NCBI GenBank assembly: GCA_037043455.1
Contig: JAWPHD010004465.1
Location: forward strand, 62,001-126,000
Direction of reading: 5' to 3'
Source of the DNA: Cyrtodaria siliqua
Taxonomy: Eukaryota > Mollusca > Bivalvia > Adapedonta > Hiatellidae
DNA: 64,000 bases
The position numbers and the translations under genes are program-made. The notes beneath the pieces were generated by a model, which saw only the letters and a list, made by a program, of their open reading frames with translations, searched no databases and was not told the origin of the DNA. Below, in pieces: positions 1-11,603 of this stretch (position 1 is the stretch's first letter; each line of letters starts with the position of its first letter).

Positions 1-1048
1 GTAATGAATATATTTGTTTGATTGTGATGTAATCCTAGATGAAGCTTCTTGTATGACACAGTCGTACTATCTGAGAGAGTCTAAGTAATCGTTTTCGGAT
101 ACGTCTATTCTGTCAGTACGGTTATGTTAATTTGTGTTACGGTAAGGGCGGGATTATTCAGTAGCTTCCGACGGTGGTTATATAAAGGCTATATAAAATT
201 CCCCAACTGTTCTCCGAAAGTATTGTGTCCCGCTAGTTATCGTTTACATGTAGCACTTGCCTTAAGTTAGTTAGTCTACATTCAGACACCTCCGTTTAAT
301 AAAAGACTAGTATCTGCATAATCACATACCGCCGAGCTGTACTTTGTTATTTGACTTTCATCTGCTCTGTCACATGCCTTGGTTTCTCGTTGTCATTTGT
401 CTTGTATCTGCAAAAACACGTTGTCTGAAATCACTAAACTTTTATTTAATTAAACACAGGTCATGATGGTCATGCATTTGTTGAGTGGTATGCTGTGATG
501 GTACTTTTTCTCAGTCAGATTATTGTGCTGATGGCATTGTCTTTCAAAAACTGCTCGATCACATGTCCTGATGGAATTCAGTCAGTTAATTTTAATGTGA
601 TTAGACACATGCCAATGGTTTACTGTTCTGCTCAAGTACATGACCATATGGTCTTTTCTCACTTGACTTTCATCTGTTCAGTAACATACTACGCTGAATG
701 TCATAGATCACTTGAGTATCATGTGCGCGGACACATGGCCTGATGGTCACTTAACCAGAGTCTGCTCAGTTACATGAGCGGATTGAAAACGTTCACAGAC
801 TCCTCGTTTACTAACGATAATTTATAAATATAAATCACACTCTCCGATACCACAGATTTTGCAGATTTCTTCTATAGATCACAACAAAACAATGTCAAGA
901 ATTAGTAATGAATGTTGCTTAATTACACAACCTTGCCAGTCCTGTACTTTCTGAAGCGTAATAGTTGAATGACGAATGATCAATTGACCTTTTCCTGCTT
1001 TCCATAAACCTTCAATAGCCACGAATGCACCTGACTACATATTATATA
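1..1048. other. Intergenic or intronic stretch with degenerate short repeats
   Basis: No gene recognised. From about 350 to 780 a loose motif of the type CTGCTCAGTNACATG followed by CCTGATGG recurs several times at uneven spacing, like an old minisatellite. On the minus strand 882-1034 is an open stretch of 51 codons next to MITE G1, discussed under findings; its identity is unknown. Confidence 0.4.
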
Positions 1049-1525
1049 CTGAAAGGAAAAAGAAATGCATAATGGATATTTCCGCTATATAGTGTATGTT
1101 TAATATGCTACTGCTAATCGAATGGTACAGGGCGACATTAGGCATGTCCTTTCGGAAAGAAGGTTTAACTGCATCAAACAAACCAATACTTAATCCTTTA
1201 AAGTTTCATTATCGACAGAATGTGCATTTGGCTCAAGCAGGTGAGAAAAAGTAGGCTTTAAAACGTTGCAATCTCTTTACATGAAACACAGTACTGAAAT
1301 GGCTTGATTTGTTCAAACGAAACTTCAACATGCATGAATTTCGTGAAACAAAGTATACTTTGATTGAAAGGTCTACTACATGACAGAGTTGTCATTTCTG
1401 AAATTAGCTGTAGCTCCTTTGTGTACAAAACACGTTGAGATCTATCTGGAATATTACGTGGAATTAGATGTATATGATAGTGTAGTATAGGCAATTTTTC
1501 TAGTATGCGTTTCTTTTTCCTTTCA
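1049..1525 (-). mobile_element. MITE family G, copy 1
   Basis: The ends are inverted repeats of about 45 bp: TGAAAGGAAAAAGAAA reads inward at the left, and its complement CTTTTTCCTTTCA ends the element at the right. The interior aligns along its length, inverted, with 38585-39051. Shared blocks include GCCATTTCAGTA, a GTAAAGAG word, ATAATGAAACTTT and CTTTCCGAAAGGA. It encodes nothing convincing. A/T-rich ATATA flanks suggest the target type. Confidence 0.6.
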
Positions 1526-3466
1526 ATATATTACGCCACAAACACGTGTTGGTAGGCATGCTTGAAGAGTCTATGCTACACACGCAAACGTGACCCAAAG
1601 TGTAATAGCTCTGTTGTAAATAGTGTCTCTTTCAAACGGTTAATGAACCCAATTTAATGATCGACCTTGTACTCGTCAGTGACAAATCAAATTTAGTTAT
1701 GAACAGAAGTGGGTGAAGCACTTTAAACCAATTCATGCGTTAGCATTGCCCAATGTTCCGCATCTTTAAGTTTACAAAATGATACTTTAAATCATTTACT
1801 CTAAACATATTACGCTACGATCAATGGTATGGTAATGTAACGTGCTTCGATGATTATGAGTATTATAATTGTTCTCAATTACAGACAGAGCATAGAACGG
1901 CTCCAAAACAAAAATGATTGGTTGATTGATTAATAACTCCCAAAGTGAATCAACACAAACAATATATACACAATGATTATTTATGGGTAAGCTCCAGATA
2001 ACTTGCTGGAGATCGAGCAATGTGTTCAAATGAGCATTTGCAGTTTGCACATGTACGAAGGTTGCGGACGGGGACAGTGCCTAACGTTCTGTAAACTAAA
2101 CTTGACGTGCTTTTGGTGGTGTTTAACCTGTTCAAAGATATGTGTCTATGAGAGTGAATGAGAATCACATACGTATTTGTATGTTATAGTACTAATAGCA
2201 ACGAGCTATACTACTAGTAGCAAGTGAGCTACAAACACACGGGAAGGTATTATGACAAATGAGCCTTTAACAAAAGAGCCGCAATGTATAATACAAATGA
2301 GCTGAACAAACGAGCTGTTCAACGAGCGATTGTCAACTGAACGCTGTATTGACAAAAGAGCCAATTGACAAAAGAGCCAATACGCAAGTACCGTTCAGCG
2401 AGCAAATGAGGCCAACAAATGAGCCGTGTTATACTATGACAGTATACTGAGGTATTTGCTACAGGTAAGTGTTCTATAGCAGATGACGCGTGTGCTTGAT
2501 GAGCGGACAGTATTTTACAACGCAAGAGGCTTCTGGTACGTATACTAACTATCTGTATAGTTGCATTAACTATAGAACGATTGAAAGTAATCATTTACTA
2601 TATACCTTATTAATGGCGAAGTGTCCTGTCGGGATAATTAAACAGTTCTCCTCAATTTCATAAGATGACGGGTATTTATACTGGAAGTTCGTGTGACGGG
2701 TTGAGATGGTTTTACTAACCTCTATGTATTAAATAACATTATAATCTGGAACCCGACAAACTTTTATAACATGGGTACCGGTTTAAACATACGTTAATTA
2801 AGGTAAGCTGAGAACCAGTGACATATGTTTTCCAATTCAGTAACCCGGATGATGCATCTAATTATGCACTGTAAAACGAAGGTAGGTGGGGAAATGTTGT
2901 TTATAGAAAAGGTTGTTATTGCTTTTAAAACCGCCACAGTAATAAAGCTTCGTGGATAAACTTGGACGAAAATGTTAACGACGACTTTTTTTACATACGC
3001 AAGCATATCTCCGACACAATGTTGAGTGCGCGATGTTTTACCTAATTAAATATTTGAGTAAGACCTTACGACTCGTTGATAACGAACGATATACATGTAA
3101 ACATCAAATAAAGGGTAAAAAAGAGGTTACAAGAAGGTTAAAAACACTCAATCCTTACATAACTAGAGTCCATTTAGAATACTTGAAATCAAATTATACT
3201 CTCAATAAGCAAAACAAACCTGTTATATAACGATAATAATGTTAAAGGAAAACTTAATTCTACGTTTATTCTGATCCTGATATTTCATCAAATGCAAGAC
3301 ATACCATTCGTCGTCAATGACAACGGATTAATAATTGACGATGAGTTTGAACAAATAAATCATAATGACTTTTTCAAAAGCAGATTCATATGACAAACTA
3401 GAGTACACTTAAAAAATAGGCAAGATGATTGGTATTGGTAAGGTTCTAGTTCTCGTGGTGGTTCTC
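1526..3466. other. Non-coding stretch
   Basis: No recognisable gene. It holds the ACAAATGAGCC motif cluster (separate entry). The small open frames here look like chance. Confidence 0.4.
2255..2425 (+). repeat. Cluster of eight ACAAATGAGCC-like 11-mers
   Basis: Near-identical words ACAAATGAGCC, ACAAAAGAGCC, ACAAATGAGCT and ACAAACGAGCT begin at 2255, 2270, 2293, 2306, 2352, 2369, 2402 and 2415, all in one orientation. The spacing is irregular (13-46 bp), so this is not a simple tandem repeat. It is either an eroded minisatellite or a clustered binding site. Confidence 0.6.
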
Positions 3467-3782
3467 AAAGGGACACATGGCAATCTTGAGTTTCATTCAA
3501 ACGTTAAAATGTGCTCCTCAATTTACTTATCCTGCGTCATTTTGACTTTAAAACTGTTTGCATATAATTAAATAATAATTGAGATTTCAACTTTCTTCAC
3601 TATTTTACCAATTTTTTAAATATATTACTGGTGCAACATTATAAAAAGTTAGTAATATGCAAAAATAATTTGCTTCGAACTATTCTAACAATTACAATTA
3701 ATGATTGGACAAATGTAAGTGAAGAGAAAAACTAATGGGACGCCCTGAGATTTTAAAAATCAAGATTTCCGTGTGTCCCTTT
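3467..3782. mobile_element. MITE family M, copy 1
   Basis: Inverted ends: AAAGGGACACATGGCAATCT at the left and the complement of AAAGGGACACACGGAAATCT at the right. The interior is A/T-rich and non-coding. Copies 2 and 3 are at 20707-20870 and 31316-31594. Confidence 0.7.
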
Positions 3783-4479
3783 AAATCTGTCAGTTATCCT
3801 TTAATTGGATACTTGATACCTGAAGCCAGTTATTCTTGGGAATTTATTTAGAAACTACAAGGTATTATTAATATTCTTTTATTAGCAACGAAATTACCGT
3901 CATCACTACGTTCAGGTTGATGGACAACCTTGTGAGATTATATGACTGTACCTTCGGAAACCCGGAAATATAATGTAGTTGCATGAACTTTCGTCACGCA
4001 TGTCCTAATGTGGGTTTCTGTTTGAGTGCACCTTCTGTGATTGTTCCATACACTTCTCGATATATCCAGATGTGTTCCTTAATATGTTTTTATTGTTGCT
4101 AATTTCTCTGTTATTTTCTGACAATATTCATTTTATTATTATGAATGCTATTTAAACGGATCTTTTCTTGTGCAAATTCAACTGAGATCTCCAAATGTAA
4201 ATTGAAAGTGTTTATTTAATCCAGCTAACATAGAAACAAGTCCGTAAACGATTGGTGTTAAATTCATTTAATAGGTCAATACCATTTGGAAATTTCCAGA
4301 TATTTACAAGACCTTGTTTTGGGGCAGTTCTTAAAAAGGCAATCTTAAAAAAGCCTCAGGCACAATACGTAAATTAGAACTAACACTTTACAAAATAATT
4401 TGAATGAATCACGGATAAAGGAGGTATAATTTTGACGAACATCCGAAAATACGGTATATAAGGCAGAACACGAGGCGTA

Positions 4480-5640
4480 CAATATTACAATTCATGAAAA
4501 GCAATAGAAACGTCCAAAGGTATACTGGATTCCAAAATTCCACAAACAACTGTTAAGCCCGTGTTATTTCTAAATCTAGTGCCAGCACCACTACAAAATC
4601 TCCAAACTGTTAAATTCTATTCTTTCTGCCGTTAAATTATTTAAGACTTTTCTAGTCTGTATACAATTTTACCACAAAACAATATCCCTTTTTCAATATT
4701 TATTGACATCTACATTTTTATTTAATTTAATTTAGAGTGTGTTTAGTGCTGTGTGACGACTGTAACAGTCCAATAGAGTTATTACTTAAGGTCCTTTGGT
4801 ATCAACAAGCCCAGTCTCTGTGGTTTTAATGTAGAATACAGCTTAATCCGTTGCTAGGGGCGCGTGAGAGATGGTGCACCATAATAACTCTCATGAACAG
4901 ACTCAGTACAATCGAGTCTGCTGCTTTCTCCTGTTTGTGTCTGTTACTTCCAATGGATACTCTTTTCAGTAATTATTAAATATAAGTTTATTGCTATTAT
5001 TTAAAATACTTTTGCTAGAGAAACAGCGTTTTTTAGTAAAGCCAATTTAATCGTTTACACTATTTGGACTTGCACATAATTTTTTTGAATCGCTTATATT
5101 CCAATTAGATACTATTTTTGTCAGGTATGACACTACTGTTTATAGACAAAATGTTGGTTTCCCTATGTGTACTAACTGTGCACCACTTGTTGCAGGCTTG
5201 AGTTTGTATTGGTATGAAAGAGATTTCTTGAAGTTTCACCAAATACTCATACAGATGTCACCGAAGACTATGTATATTGTATATATTTTAAACGTTGACG
5301 ACACTTTCTTTTATATGGTATATAATATATACCATAAACCCTAATAACTTCAACTTTACAAAGGTTATATTTTTATACTGTGGCTTATTTTCTCGATTTG
5401 CGTCTCTCAACTGAAATTAGAGAAATGCTATGAAGCACAATATATGAAAAGAGAGTTGATATTACATTTGACATCGGTAATTATCCCTACTTATATGGGA
5501 TGTTCCCAGAGGAACATATTATGGGGTGAATGATTCTCATTTTAATAATGTGTCTTGCGTTTGTAGTCGAGTTGAGGACTTTCATATTCGTAACGTTTGT
5601 ATGATTTAAACGCTTCTCCATCTACGCTACCGTTGTCATG
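4480..5640 (+). pseudogene. Decayed reverse-transcriptase copy of retroelement family R
   Basis: At about 4516-4640 a frame reads KVYWIPKFHKQ and later SKLLNSILSAVK, which resembles the N-terminal part of the RT of retroelement R. At about 5470-5610 fragments FDIGNYPYLYG and RVEDFHIRNVC match the C-terminal block that is well preserved at 8820-8950, 10900-11090 and 63640-63900. Stops and frame changes separate the pieces, and the middle is eroded. This is an old dead copy in plus orientation. Assignment to R is by similarity inside the window; the clade of R itself is not certain. Confidence 0.55.
5314..5336. repeat. 23-nt near-perfect A/T palindrome
   Basis: Two 11-nt arms beginning TATGGTATATA flank a single central A. 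It could form a hairpin. No function is evident. Confidence 0.5.
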
Positions 5641-6394
5641 AATTTTGATAAATCTTATATATTAATATAATTTATGTATTAATTGTGCCTCCAGACGAGT
5701 GGGTTATGATGTAGAGATGCAGTTCATCAGCGTGTGTTGCTATCCTTTATAGGAAGTGAATGCATACGCTTGATTTCTGTGTATCTCGTCATAGCTATGC
5801 GCCATGCCGTAGTTCGTCTAGTGGTTGTCTGTCCTTGGTAGTTCACAAATATTTCTCCCTATGTATATATATATAAATATCATCTTTCTTTTATAGTTAT
5901 GTTGCCTAATAATGCTGACTACGTTTTAGAGTATATAGCCTGGTGGGAATTTCGTTATTTACAAGGGTTTTGGTGCACCTAGAAACTGGGTTAGCCCCCT
6001 AGTGACCTTTTATGACACTGACTGTTCCAAATATGTAGCCTTATTTTCAACCCTTTTATATGATATCATATACCTTGACCATTATGTGTCCTTTTAGTTA
6101 TTTGTGTGCGTATGCGTTGACTATCATTCTGCATAACCCGGTTAACCTTCTTATCTACATTATCCAGTCTTTGTATTTTCTTTAATACTCATTTAACCAA
6201 TAAATCAGAGATATATTTTGGTATAGTGCAGCATTTTTGACACGAAATAGGCTTCACGCAATAACTGGCACACCCACCCACACACTAATCAACCGTTCAA
6301 TAAAGAGATAACGTTGTTTTCAGACGGAATTCTAGTTTCAATCTGACAAAATATATTATTACACCAGGTTAAGTTAATTTTACTCGATATAAGA

Positions 6395-6465
6395 AGTACC
6401 GGTGATGCAATGGTAAGAACCCGGCTATAAATTAAAAGGTCGCTAGTTCGAGTCCCGAGAGTTTT
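6395..6465 (+). repeat. tRNA-derived SINE head or tRNA pseudogene
   Basis: The stretch has an A-box-like TGATGCAATGGTAAGA near 6403 and a B-box-like AGTTCGAGTCC near 6444, about 30 bp apart. The flanking arms do not pair well enough for a functional tRNA. Most likely the 5' part of an old SINE. Confidence 0.4.
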
Positions 6466-6839
6466 GTAAATTCAAATGCTACCTATGTACAGATAAAATG
6501 TGCACCACTCGATATCTATAAAATAAATGATGTCCTGCATTAAATTTTATCGCTTAAATATCCGTTGTTCGCAAAGAGCTGGTAAACATGAAATTAAAAA
6601 TAAAGAAAGGCATACCAAGCGTCATGAGATTTTTAGCGTATGTAGATTTACGTTAAGGAATACGTAGTCTCATATCATATATTTAAAATACGCATGATTT
6701 AATATATTTTAAACTTGTTTTATAATAATAGCTCTTTCTGATGATAATACAATGTTTTGTTCCATATAATATAAGTAGACAAAATTAATTGCCTATGTAA
6801 ACATTTTAAAACTAGATTTTTCAAAATTAAAAACTTGGG

Positions 6840-8096
6840 TAGTGCCACGTCATATGTTTAAGTATGTTGCTTTTTGTGAGATCTAATTCAAATATTTCTT
6901 TCAATATTCCTTTGATATTTTTTATTGTCGGATATAAGAACTTCTCCTGACCGCTAACAGCACCCGAATCAAAATTGTCTGCGTTCCCCACTGTGTAAGT
7001 AAAGTCTATTTCAAATTTATAGCGCCGGGATTTTCTAATGGTTATCCTCCCAGTAGTACCAAAAGTAAAATATGGATCAGTGCCTATAAATGGATTTGTT
7101 ACAAAAGTAAACGGTTCAAGAAAGATATGAAGAATGGTTTTTGAAGTGGTTTTCGTGTCGGGTATGACGCATAACTAACATCATCTTTCATGATGCTTAT
7201 TCCATCTATTGTTGCTTCAAACAATATAATACAGCTTGCCTTGTATACTTTTACTTCCAACTTATCAATTATACCAAGAAGTGCTGTGTGCCGACTATCA
7301 GACTTTTGATTAAACTGTTTCAATCAAGCTATTTCATTATCAATAGCTTTGCTTCTTTCATCCTGGGCAGCTCTCATTTGTCTCTAAACACCAGCAATTG
7401 CAGTTACGAGTTCATTTTTGTCAACCATCTTGTTCAAAGCAGCCTCTAGCGACTTACCGTCAACCATTTTCTTTTTGATGTCTTCAAACTCTGTGTTGAT
7501 ATCACCAACGTTAGTGTTTATCTGTTCATTTGATATTTTAATTTGAGTTATTTCAGTAGTCAAGCAGTTCTCATTTGCGCTGTAGCATCAGCAATAGCGG
7601 CTTCAAGTTCATTGTTCTCAACTATTTGTTTATTGATTTCTTTAATTCCCTCATTAATACTGTCAACACCATCTTGTATTTTTTCATCTAACATTTTATA
7701 GAGTTCGCCATCATCTTCCAATCCATCTTCTTTCTTTTCGAACTCTTTTAAAGCATCACCTAGAAGTTTTATTTCATCTTTTAAGCCATTTTGAATTTCA
7801 ATCATTTTCTCACGGTTTGTCTGTAATTGCTTTTGTATCAGACATATTTTGTCACCAACACCTGTTGTTAAATGTTTCATCATATCTGGAATGTTATCAA
7901 TATTAAAAGCACGTATGATCTTTGCTACTCTTCTTACAGTAAATGACTTTGTTGCTACATCATATTCCCTTTCTGGATTGCCAACATTGATAATTCTATT
8001 TTTATCAATGTTAGGATCACTTCTTAAAACGTTTCCCTGGTTCTTACCCTTGTGAAGATAAATAACCAGATGTTTTTGTTTTACATATTCAGACAT
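6840..8096 (-). pseudogene. Broken stalk-and-head (fibre-like) protein of the old Polinton
   Basis: The first 178 codons (8096 to 7563) are open. They hold an N-terminal region of about 75 residues, then a long heptad-rich stalk with many Glu/Lys/Asn and regular Ile/Leu. After the stop at 7560 the stalk character continues in another frame (words such as NTEFEDIKKK and AIAGV) past a further stop near 7378. A beta-rich region follows in the area 7323-6840, with the word DPYFTFGTTGRI. Layout suggests N-anchor, coiled-coil stalk, beta head, as in viral fibres; this is inference from composition only. The ATPase stop and this ATG overlap as TAATG at 8094-8098, so the two were probably translated from one message. 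At least two lesions make it non-functional. Confidence 0.5.
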
Positions 8097-8405
8097 TACA
8101 ATACCAAAATTTTTAATATTACACCGCCTGAACTAGATTCATCGCCGAGATCATTAAAAAGTCCCATTATATATAATAGATTAAATTTCACGTTGAAGTT
8201 ACGCTTTACTAACTTCCTAGGACGATCAAGATACAGAAAGTCATTCTGTTTGTCAGTTGCTTTTCTGTACTGCTCTTTGCTAACACCTTGTTTCTTTGGA
8301 AAGCATACCCAGCTCAGATTACCTGGTGTTGTGAAGAAAATGTAACAAGAAAAGTTCAACCGAATATCTTTGGGAGTTTTGTAATAAGATTGTGACAAGT
8401 AACAT
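8096..8405 (-). pseudogene. Packaging ATPase of the old Polinton, C-terminal fragment (piece 3 of 3)
   Basis: The minus-strand frame includes YLSQSYYKTPKDIRLN, typical of the sensor region of FtsK/HerA-type genome-packaging ATPases of Polintons and virophages. It is followed by a GVSKEQYRKAT and FLYLDRPRK segment and a stop at 8096. The codons upstream of about 8405 do not belong: on the plus strand that DNA is the start of the inserted retroelement. The TAATG overlap with the next gene is intact. It cannot function because Walker A and Walker B lie in separate pieces at 11096-11227 and 9739-9972. Confidence 0.65.
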
Positions 8406-9735
8406 GTTGTAAAATATTGCGGAAAGGCTTTCGAGAACTCAGGAATCAATCTGATTTGGTCTATCAAAAACTTTGGAGAAGTTCTTGACAAACTTCGGTG
8501 TAAGCATATTAATGCCTCTTCTCTGAGCACCAACGACTTTTGTTTTTGTACTGCTATGAAAGAGATTTTATGTTGAGTTTGTCATCTGCTAGCCAGGGTG
8601 CAATTATTGATGCCTTTAATAATACTTCTCAGTATCTTGATGACATACTTAATATTGCTAATCCGTTCTTTCCTCATATGGTTACTAACATTTATCCACC
8701 AGAGCTCTCATAGAATAAGGCCAACAGTTCGGATACAGTAGCAGCATTTCTCGGTTTTCATCTCTCAATGTCAAAAGATTGTATTCCTACTAAAGTATAT
8801 GATCAGAGAGATGATTTCAATTTTAACATCGTTGACTATCCACACCTGGATGGATATGTACCTCGAGCTACCTCATACGGGGTGTATATCTCCCAGCTCA
8901 TTCGATTTGCTAGAGCTTGTAATGATGTTATAGACTTGAATGATCGAAATCAAATTATTACAAGTACACTTCTTCAGCAAGGTTTTCATTATCACAAACT
9001 ACGTAGATCTTTCTCTAAATTCTACCGCCGCAACAACGGCCTGCTGGAAAAGTACAACACCAATCTTAAAACACTTCTGCGACTAGGCTTATCACAACAC
9101 TGATTTTATCGAGATGTGGTCTATAAACTTCGAAAGTTAAAAGGGTCTGACGGGTTTCCTGACCGCTTTTCAAATTTAATCAGAAAGTTCGTCAGAGAAA
9201 GGTATAACACTACAGTCAGTCATTACGCTTCACTTTTCACTTGTGCGATGACTGGACTACCTCTTGGTACTCTATGATTGCACCTAATAACTAAGGGAGG
9301 TGGGTGCATGAGCTTTCGTCAGTCGGGTTTTCCGGTCGTACCCTAGATTGACTTTCTCTTTAGCTGCAACTACTATGGTTGTTCAGTACGATTCTGGATA
9401 CATCCTGAGACATTTGTTATTTTGTATGTGTTTCTTTAGTTAGTTTCTCTGGATAAGGACTTTATTGTTAGAAAATTCCTTTTGATGGGATGTAGTTTTG
9501 TTTACACTGGCTTGTCTATTTGGGCGCTGAAGACAGGATAATAGCGAGGATTGTGCGCATATAAAATCGATTCATGCTAACCACTAGGCACTATTGCCTA
9601 TTTACATTTCCAAGTCGGTATCCCTGTCTTCACAACCATTTCTGTTGTTTTTTGTCTCTTTCTTTGTATTATCATGTCCATGTTTGCAGTACAGTGCGGA
9701 CCTACGATGCTGTGGTTTCTATAGGACCCTATATC
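8405..9735 (+). mobile_element. Retroelement R copy inserted in the old Polinton ATPase
   Basis: Plus-strand reading gives RT-like text: LIWSIKNFGEVLDKL near 8450, then after an internal deletion the YLDD catalytic motif at 8633-8644, followed by PHLDGYVPRATSYGVYISQL at about 8839-8898 and a basic RKF-rich tail to about 9100. Stop codons occur (for example near 8710 and 9101). The 3' part 9250-9735 is non-coding and matches, inverted, 30180-30465 and 29390-29585. The copy is 5'-truncated. The element family (LINE-like or other RT element) is not certain. Both ends abut ATPase sequence. Confidence 0.65.
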
Positions 9736-9738
9736 TCA

Positions 9739-9972
9739 TTTTCGGATAAAATAATTAATAAGATCATTTTGTTTGCGATCACAAACATAATCGTCAAAAA
9801 TAGCTATCTTTTGAGTATCAGAATTTAAATTATTCGCAGCGGTAACTTGATAATTTGAGCTTTCTAGTATGTCCGGAATTGTATTCTTGTTTGCTATATT
9901 TTCATGTTTTTGTGAAAATACCTTATACTTTGACTGCTCCAATTTTTTAGCAAAACAAATACATCTTGTCAA
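9739..9972 (-). pseudogene. Packaging ATPase of the old Polinton, middle fragment with Walker B (piece 2 of 3)
   Basis: The minus-strand frame is open for about 78 codons and ends with KIAIFDDYVCDRKQNDLINY, which has the hydrophobic strand plus DD of a Walker B motif. This is typical of Polinton/virophage packaging ATPases. It lies between retroelement R3 (upstream in the gene, about 9985-11100) and R2 (downstream, 8405-9735). The match in order and strand with the Walker A piece and the C-terminal piece shows one original gene. Confidence 0.65.
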
Positions 9973-9984
9973 TTAAAGGTTTTA

Positions 9985-11100
9985 ACAACATGTGAAGAAA
10001 TATAAAAAGATCGTACAGGGAAAGTAGCATTCAAGGAGGACAGTCAACCACAAAACACAGAAACAAACACGCAAACAGACAAACAAGAAGGCGAAAGTAA
10101 TAATAAATCCAAACGACATCTCAAACACAAAAGGGTTGATAATAGGGATACCGCCTTGGAACGGTCAGTGGCAAAGTAGGCCGGTTCTAGGGTGCACCAA
10201 ACCTCACACTTACCCTACTGTCATCCCATTAAAACAGGACAGTGTAAATAAAGAATTCCCCGCCATGATTACATCTCTAACCAACAAGGCAGCATCAATA
10301 GGCAATATAAGTAAAACACAAATATGCTCGTGTAAATATAGTACAAAAAAACAATAGCTTAGAAAGCCACAATGAAGGTACTCAGTGATTTGGCAGAAGC
10401 CAGAGCAACAAGAGAATAAACCATTAAGGGCACGACAAGAAGGACCATAGACAAACATCAAACGCCTCCGTCCAAATGGGCTTTAGGTAGGCGTCATCAT
10501 AGGGTCCACAGCCTGTCATCGGACAATTAAAGAGGAAAGCAAGTGGCGAACTGTAAAAGTGTCCACCATCAAGCATGCAGTACATTGCGAAAAAGATAGA
10601 GTCATAACCTCTTTTGATAAACATTTTAACAAGTTGAACAGATAGTATGAAAGTGATCATGACCAAGAACCTTACGAAGTTTATAAATCACATCACCATA
10701 GAAGTCCGGTTGTCGTAGAAGAGTCTTTAAATTACTTTTATATTTGGAAAGAAGATCAGGGTTACGATAATAACATTTTGCAAAGGTTTTACGAAGTACC
10801 GTAACCCTGATATACAATTTTGCAAAGGTTTTACGAAGTAACAGTAACCCTGATTTTGTAGCTTTTTAGTTATACAAAGATTACGAATATTAAAGTCCTC
10901 AACTCGAGCACAAGCTCTTGAAAAACGAACAACGAATAAGTTGAGACACATACACCCCATAAGAAGTAGCTCGGGGAACATCCCCATCCAAGTGGGGATA
11001 ATTAACAATCTCAAAATTAAAATCATTTCTCTTGTCATAGATTTTGCTAATTATTTCACCATTTTCAATCGAGAGATCTAAATCAAGAAAAGAAGAACTA
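9985..11100 (-). mobile_element. Retroelement R copy, minus strand, inserted after ATPase codon 43-44
   Basis: From about 11095 downward the minus strand reads SFLDLDLSIENGE and then IYDKRNDFNFEIVNYPHLDG, the RT C-terminal block also seen at 63970-63620. Several frameshifts follow and a partial duplication of the RKTFAKCYYRNPD stretch near 10735-10850. The 3' untranslated part 10513-10003 is nearly identical to 63310-62790 and 27530-26996. It contains CCGCCTTGGAACGGTCAGTG and ends in a short A-rich tail at about 9985-10003. It is 5'-truncated, and the junction with the ATPase is at about 11096-11100. Confidence 0.7.
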
Positions 11101-11227
11101 ATGTTTTTGTCTTGCCACATCCTGAATTACCAAATAGAAGCATTCTAAAACAACAGTCTGGCATAAAGTTCCATATCTGATTGAAATTACCGTTGTCTTT
11201 CTTCATATCATAGTTTGGAATTTCCAT
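11096..11227 (-). pseudogene. Packaging ATPase of the old Polinton, N-terminal fragment with Walker A (piece 1 of 3)
   Basis: The ATG is at 11227-11225 on the minus strand. The reading continues about 43 codons to GNSGCGKT (11131-11108), a canonical Walker A loop, before the retroelement junction. It starts 69 bp from the divergent gene at 11296, so the spacer 11228-11295 should hold both promoters. The remaining gene continues at 9972-9739 and 8405-8096. It is dead because of the insertions, but each piece is well preserved, so the breaks are younger than the Polinton insertion. Confidence 0.7.
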
Positions 11228-11295
11228 TATAATAATATTTGGATAATACTTAACTAATCTTAACTCATGTTATTTTATCTAACCTTATAGTATAA

Positions 11296-11586
11296 ATGTC
11301 TTTGTTAAAGTGGAAAGAATTAGCGAATAAAATGCAAGTATCGAATAATCTTGTTAAAGAATACGAAAATAAAATTATTCAAGAAAGACTAGAAAGAGTA
11401 GCTAGTAAGGATTTTTACTAACAAATGCTCGAGCCAGTAACTAGTAAAATAACAGTGCGAACAAGACAGCTACATGTAGCTGAACATTTGGTTACCCTTT
11501 CAGAAATACTTACGGAGGCGCTACACCCGCAATTAGCTGCCCCGCCTGAGCGTGGAGCCATAGCACCACTATCACTCATTTCTTAA
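11296..11586 (+). pseudogene. Small Polinton-associated protein, one internal stop
   Basis: ATG at 11296 follows TATAA. The frame starts MSLLKWKELANKMQV, is Glu/Lys-rich and helical, and runs to the stop at 11584-11586 with one TAA at 11419-11421. The C-terminal half is richer in Pro/Ala. It is divergent from the ATPase. I do not recognise the family; position suggests a Polinton structural or accessory gene. The single stop makes it a probable pseudogene. Confidence 0.45.
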
Positions 11587-11603
11587 GGCAAAATACAACT
11601 ATC

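Noticed and set aside
1258..1494. Open frame of 78 codons on the minus strand
   Set aside because: It lies wholly inside MITE G1, and the homologous MITE at 38585-39051 does not keep the frame.
3033..3230. 65-codon lysine-rich open frame
   Set aside because: Begins with ATG and is open, but there is no domain, no splice context and no relation to the neighbouring elements that I can see; likely chance in A/T-rich DNA.
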